The notes under the pieces are model-generated. The model saw only the letters and a list, made by a program, of their open reading frames with translations. It was not told the origin of the DNA and searched no databases. A stretch of 64,000 nt of DNA. It comes from JAVKBW01 sp040222995. Its GTDB lineage: Bacteria > Pseudomonadota > Alphaproteobacteria > UBA8366 > Aestuariispiraceae. The translations under genes and the position numbers were made by a program. The stretch is taken from the NCBI GenBank assembly GCA_040222995.1, contig JAVKBW010000019.1, forward strand, positions 372,001-436,000. The letters run 5' to 3'. Position 1 is the first letter of the stretch, and the number at the start of each line of letters is the position of its first letter. Shown piece by piece: positions 60,308 through 64,000 of the stretch.

Positions 60308-61444
60308 ATGAATACGAACGCCTTCAAAAGATTGTTCGAACCCCGCCGTCAGGGGGCCATGGCCGAAATCGTGCTGAACGCGATGCCGGACCCGGTGATG
60401 GCTGTCGACGAGTCGAATGATGTGGTCTACGTCAATCTGGCGGCCGAACAGTTCTTCAAGACCAGCGCCGCATCGCTGTTGAACGTGAACCTGCAGGATC
60501 TTATTCCGCCTGACAGCCCGATCCTGTCGATGGTCGGCAAGGCGCGGCGAACCGGCAACAGCATGACCGAACACCGGTTGCGCATCGCAACACCCAAAAT
60601 CGGCGAACAGTCGATGAGCGTGGATGTCGCGCCCGGCGGCGACACCGATCTGTCGGTGATCATTGTCTTCAAAAGCGAGGCCATGGCCGGCCGGATCGAC
60701 GAGACTTTGGTCAGGCAGGGGGCCGCCCGGTCCATCACGGCGTTGTCGTCAATGCTGGCGCATGAAATCAAGAATCCGCTTTCCGGCATTCGTGGCGCGG
60801 CGCAGTTGCTTGAATCGGCAGCGACGGAAGAGGACAAATCCCTGGCCCGGCTTATCATGGACGAGACCGACCGCATCGTCGCCTTGCTCAACCGGCTCGA
60901 CGTGTTTGGCGAGTCGCCGACGATCCGTCGCGGACCGGTCAATATTCACGCGGTTCTCGATCACGTGGTCAAACTCGCCAAGGCGGGATTCGCAAAAGGG
61001 GTTTCGATCCAGTTCGACTACGATCCGTCGCTGCCATCAATTCTCGGCAACCGCGATCAGCTAGTGCAGATTTTCCTCAACCTACTGAAAAACGCCGTCG
61101 AAGCCGTCGACGGACCGGACGGCGAAATCAAAATCACCACAGCCTTCAGACCCGGCGTCCGATTGACGGTGCCCGGGGTCGAAAGCCGCATGTATCTGCC
61201 GATGATGGTGCGGATTGAAGACAACGGTTCCGGCATACCGGAGGATATCCTGCCGCATCTGTTTGACCCGTTCATCACCACCAAGCCTGGCGGCACCGGT
61301 CTGGGACTGGCGCTGGTCGCCAAACTCGTCGGCGATCACGGCGGCCTGATCGATGTCGACAGCAAAGCGCGCCGTACCCGGGTCAATGTCTTCCTGCCGA
61401 TGCTGAAGACCGCCCATACGCCGGAACTGGAGGCAGAGCATTAA
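60308..61444 (+). CDS. ntrB: Nitrogen regulation sensor histidine kinase NtrB
   Basis: Cytosolic kinase/phosphatase for NtrC, controlled by PII. 378 aa: PAS domain (about 20-120; LNAMPDPVMAVDESNDVVYVN), phospho-acceptor helix with His in LSSMLAHEIKNPLSGIRGAAQ (about 140-160), and HATPase with N box FLNLLKNAVEAVDG, G1 IEDNGSGIPEDILPHLFDPF and G2 GGTGLGLALVAKLV. No membrane helix. The ATG at 60308 lies 1 nt after dusB; ntrC follows by 3 nt. Confidence 0.95.
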   Translation: MNTNAFKRLFEPRRQGAMAEIVLNAMPDPVMAVDESNDVVYVNLAAEQFFKTSAASLLNVNLQDLIPPDSPILSMVGKARRTGNSMTEHRLRIATPKIGEQSMSVDVAPGGDTDLSVIIVFKSEAMAGRIDETLVRQGAARSITALSSMLAHEIKNPLSGIRGAAQLLESAATEEDKSLARLIMDETDRIVALLNRLDVFGESPTIRRGPVNIHAVLDHVVKLAKAGFAKGVSIQFDYDPSLPSILGNRDQLVQIFLNLLKNAVEAVDGPDGEIKITTAFRPGVRLTVPGVESRMYLPMMVRIEDNGSGIPEDILPHLFDPFITTKPGGTGLGLALVAKLVGDHGGLIDVDSKARRTRVNVFLPMLKTAHTPELEAEH

Positions 61445-61447
61445 CCC

Positions 61448-62902
61448 ATGGAACCCGCAACCATCCTGATCGCAGATGACGACGCCGCCATCCGGACGGT
61501 TCTGAACCAGGCGCTGGGCCGTCTCGGCCATGACGTGAAAGTCACCGGTTCCGTCGCCTCTCTGTGGCAATGGATCAATGAAGGCGAGGGCGATATCGTC
61601 ATCACCGACGTGTTAATGCCTGATGGCAACGGTCTGGACCTTATCCCGCAGATCAAGAAACGCCGGCCGGAACTGCGGGTCATTGCGATGAGCGCCCAGA
61701 ACACCCTGTCGACTGCCGTCAAGGCTAACGAAAGAGGCGCCTTCGAATATCTTCCAAAACCTTTCGATCTCAATGAGTTGTTGGCCATTGTTCAGCGCGG
61801 ACTCGATGAGCCCCGCGCAACTTCCGGCGCGGTGGAAAGCGCTCCGGACGGCGAGGATGAAATACCGCTGATCGGGCGTTCGACGGCGATGCAGACGGTA
61901 TACCGGGCGATAGCGCGGCTGACGGCGACCGATCTTTCTGTTCTGATTTCCGGCGAAAGCGGCACCGGCAAGGAACTGGTCGCGCGGGCGCTGCACGATT
62001 TTTCGAACCGGAAAGGTAAACCGTTCGTCGCCATCAACATGGCGGCGATTCCGCGCGAACTGATCGAAAGTGAACTTTTCGGGCATGAAAAAGGCGCGTT
62101 TACCGGCGCGACGACCCGCTATTCCGGCCGGTTCGAACAGGCCAGAGGCGGCACGCTGTTTCTGGACGAGATCGGCGATATGCCGATGGACGCCCAGACC
62201 CGCCTGTTGCGTGTGCTGCAGGAGGGCGAATACACCACGGTTGGCGGGCGGACGCCCATCAAAACCGATGTCCGGGTTATTTCCGCAACCCACCGTGACC
62301 TGAAACGTCAGGTCGGGCAGGGGCTGTTCCGGGAGGATCTATACTACCGGCTCAATGTCGTGCCGATCCGCCTGCCGCCCTTGCGCGACCGGCGCGAGGA
62401 TATTCCCGATCTGGTTAGTCATTTTCTGGCGGAATCGGTCGATCTGGGTCTGTCGCAAAAAACCATATCGCCGGACGCCATGCAGGCGCTGCAGCGGTAT
62501 GGCTGGCCCGGCAACGTGCGGGAACTTGAAAACCTCGTGCGTCGTCTGGCGGCCCTGTCTATTCAGGACACGATCGGCAGCGATGACGTAGCCGCCGAAC
62601 TTTCGGAAATCGAACCGTCCCCGTCCGGCGCACCCGGGACAAACGGCGAAACCAGTCTCAGCGACGCCGTCGAACAGCATCTGCGGCGGTATTTCGATTC
62701 TCATAACGGCGAATTGCCGGCCAATGGATTGCATGGCCGAATTCTGCGCGAAGTCGAACGCCCGTTGCTTTCGCTGACCCTGGCGGCGACCAACGGCAAT
62801 CAGTTAAAAGCCGCTGACGTTCTGGGCCTGAATCGGAATACCTTAAGGAAAAAGGTCAGGGAACTGGAAATTACTGTCGTAAGAACGCCGAAATCGCCAT
62901 GA
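61448..62902 (+). CDS. ntrC: Nitrogen regulation response regulator NtrC
   Basis: Sigma-54-dependent activator, 484 aa. Receiver domain (residues 1-122) with acidic IADDDAA and phospho-acceptor Asp in VITDVLMPDGNG; AAA+ domain (about 140-385) with Walker A SGESGTGKE, the sigma-54 contact loop GAFTGA and LFLDEIGDMPMDAQTRLLRV; C-terminal Fis-type HTH with NQLKAADVLGLNRNTLRKKV. All elements for phosphorylation-dependent activation are intact. It likely binds the dyad at 59209. Confidence 0.96.
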   Translation: MEPATILIADDDAAIRTVLNQALGRLGHDVKVTGSVASLWQWINEGEGDIVITDVLMPDGNGLDLIPQIKKRRPELRVIAMSAQNTLSTAVKANERGAFEYLPKPFDLNELLAIVQRGLDEPRATSGAVESAPDGEDEIPLIGRSTAMQTVYRAIARLTATDLSVLISGESGTGKELVARALHDFSNRKGKPFVAINMAAIPRELIESELFGHEKGAFTGATTRYSGRFEQARGGTLFLDEIGDMPMDAQTRLLRVLQEGEYTTVGGRTPIKTDVRVISATHRDLKRQVGQGLFREDLYYRLNVVPIRLPPLRDRREDIPDLVSHFLAESVDLGLSQKTISPDAMQALQRYGWPGNVRELENLVRRLAALSIQDTIGSDDVAAELSEIEPSPSGAPGTNGETSLSDAVEQHLRRYFDSHNGELPANGLHGRILREVERPLLSLTLAATNGNQLKAADVLGLNRNTLRKKVRELEITVVRTPKSP

Positions 62903-62942
62903 CGGATATCATGACACTTGTGCCCCCGGCCGAGGCCGCTGC

Positions 62943-64000
62943 ATGACCGAAGAAGCAGCAGAGCCGTCCGGATCGCCGGACGAAACGCCGGCTGCGCCAA
63001 ACCGGCGGATGCCGGCATGGCTGCGTGACGATTCCAACCGGAACAGAATCGCCCGGATTTTTACGATTCTGATTGCGGCGACCGCTGTTGTTGCAGGCAT
63101 CGCGACCTATGTGGCCATCACGACGGACGATCCCGGCAAGCAGGGCGGTACCGACAACCTCGTCACCCTGATCTACGTCGACCTCGTTCTGCTGATGCTT
63201 CTCGGCGTTGTCGTGATGCGTCGTATTGTGCGGATCTGGTCGGAACGCCGACGCGGCGCGGCCGGTGCGCGCATGCATGTGCGTCTCGTCGCCATGTTCG
63301 CCGTATTGTCCGCAACACCGGCGGTGATCGTCGCCGGCTTTTCGTTGCTGTTTTTCGATCTCGGTCTGGAATCCTGGTTTTCCGAGCGAATTCGAACGGC
63401 GCTGAACAACAGCGAGGCGATCGCCCAGGCCTATCTGGAAGAACACATTCATAACATCGAGGCCGATGCTCTGTGGCTCGCGAGCGCCATCAACAAGGAT
63501 GCGCCGGCCCTGTCGTCCAACCCGGCCTTGCTCGACAGGGTGCTGGATTTCCAGGCGTTTTCGCGCAACCTGTCGGAAGCCCTGATCTTCGAGAACCAGG
63601 GGCGCATCCTTGCCCGGTCGGGTCTGACGATCTCGCTTGAATTCGAACCGATCAGCACCGCCGCCATTGAACGCGCCCGCGAAGGCGAAGTCGTGATCCT
63701 GCAAAGCGATGCGGATGACCGGGTCCGCGCCCTGATCCGGCTCGATTCGATTATCGACACCTACCTGATCATCGGCCGGGCGGTCGATCCGTCCGTGCTG
63801 CAATATGTCGAGGAAACCGAAGGCGCGGTGCGGCAATTCGTCAAACTGGAATCGGAGCGGTCGGAAATCCAGGTGTCGTTCGCCCTGGCCTTCATGTTGA
63901 TCGCCCTGTTGCTGCTGCTGGCCGCGGTGTGGATCGGTCTGAATTTCGCAACCAAGCTGTCGGAGCCGATCAGCCGTCTGATCGCCGCGACGGAAAGGGT
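62943..64000 (+). CDS. ntrY: Nitrogen regulation sensor kinase NtrY, 3' truncated by window edge
   Basis: The reading frame is open from the ATG at 62943 to the end of the window (352 codons). After a 35-residue Pro/Glu-rich start come hydrophobic segments at about 38-58, 75-95 and 115-140 (residue numbers), a periplasmic sensor region (about 145-300; VLDFQAFSRNLSEALIFENQGRILARSG fragmentary marker FSRNLSEALIF), another helix (LAFMLIALLLLLAAVWIGL) and the start of a HAMP domain (LSEPISRLIAAT). The kinase domains lie beyond. Position after ntrC and this topology identify NtrY of the NtrYX system. Confidence 0.93.
   Translation, partial: MTEEAAEPSGSPDETPAAPNRRMPAWLRDDSNRNRIARIFTILIAATAVVAGIATYVAITTDDPGKQGGTDNLVTLIYVDLVLLMLLGVVVMRRIVRIWSERRRGAAGARMHVRLVAMFAVLSATPAVIVAGFSLLFFDLGLESWFSERIRTALNNSEAIAQAYLEEHIHNIEADALWLASAINKDAPALSSNPALLDRVLDFQAFSRNLSEALIFENQGRILARSGLTISLEFEPISTAAIERAREGEVVILQSDADDRVRALIRLDSIIDTYLIIGRAVDPSVLQYVEETEGAVRQFVKLESERSEIQVSFALAFMLIALLLLLAAVWIGLNFATKLSEPISRLIAATER

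Noticed and set aside
12..63990. Insertion sequence, prophage or integrase
   Set aside because: No transposase, integrase or phage protein is encoded in any frame, and no tRNA-linked attachment duplication was seen.

Overview
The window is chromosomal DNA of a GC-rich alphaproteobacterium, most likely Rhodospirillales or a near relative. Evidence for this: the gene order dnaE-rpsB-tsf-pyrH-frr-uppS-cdsA-dxr-rseP-bamA-skp-lpxD-fabZ-lpxA-lpxI-lpxB ... gltA-gltX-comEC-lexA-moeA-moaC-trpCDG ... trpE-ppiD-tpiA-secG-pyrG-kdsA-eno-ftsB-pdhABC-lpd-lipA-ratA-cinA-pgpA-ispDF-dusB-ntrB-ntrC-ntrY is the classic alphaproteobacterial backbone. Lineage marks agree: LpxI in place of LpxH, an IspD-IspF fusion, a lipoylated E1-beta of pyruvate dehydrogenase, the nifR3(dusB)-ntrBC-ntrYX block, and a GTTC-N7-GTTC LexA box. 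No rRNA, tRNA, insertion sequence, prophage or CRISPR array was found, and no gene-free gap exceeds 300 bp (the longest, 41410-41696 and 47250-47536, are 287 bp each).

Layout. 1-2508 is the 3' part of dnaE, followed by an inserted LysR/cupin pair (2505-3989). 4147-18845 is a long plus-strand run: translation factors (rpsB, tsf, frr), UMP kinase, then isoprenoid/undecaprenyl and phospholipid synthesis, RseP, outer-membrane assembly (BamA, Skp) and lipid A synthesis (LpxD, FabZ, LpxA, LpxI, LpxB). 18814-23720 runs on the minus strand: an unusual membrane desaturase/ureohydrolase pair, then gltA and gltX. comEC (plus) faces lexA (minus). moeA, moaC and trpC-D-G form an overlapping minus-strand operon.

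The trp genes are split. Between trpG (ends 31043) and trpE (starts 36750) lie about 5.7 kb of accessory genes: a divergent polysaccharide deacetylase, a GlxA-type AraC regulator, a methyltransferase-GNAT-cupin operon, and an FMN-type PPOX protein coupled to trpE. A decayed 3' end of a second PPOX gene lies at the far side of the GlxA/methyltransferase/GNAT/cupin group, so that group is bracketed by two PPOX 3' ends in the same orientation. This is the clearest sign of an insertion in the window and the best candidate for an undescribed functional module.

36750-64000 returns to core genes: PpiD-like chaperone, tpiA, secG, pyrG, kdsA, a TauE permease, eno, ftsB, the pyruvate dehydrogenase operon with lipoate synthase, a long XRE-type HTH protein with proline-rich repeats, cinA/pgpA/ispDF, a CcsA-like membrane protein, and the nitrogen-regulation operon dusB-ntrB-ntrC-ntrY, which runs off the end. 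Regulatory sites readable directly are the lexA promoter with its embedded SOS box, a TGC-N11-GCA dyad of NtrC type ahead of dusB-ntrBC, a palindrome ahead of pdhA, and several hairpins or terminators.
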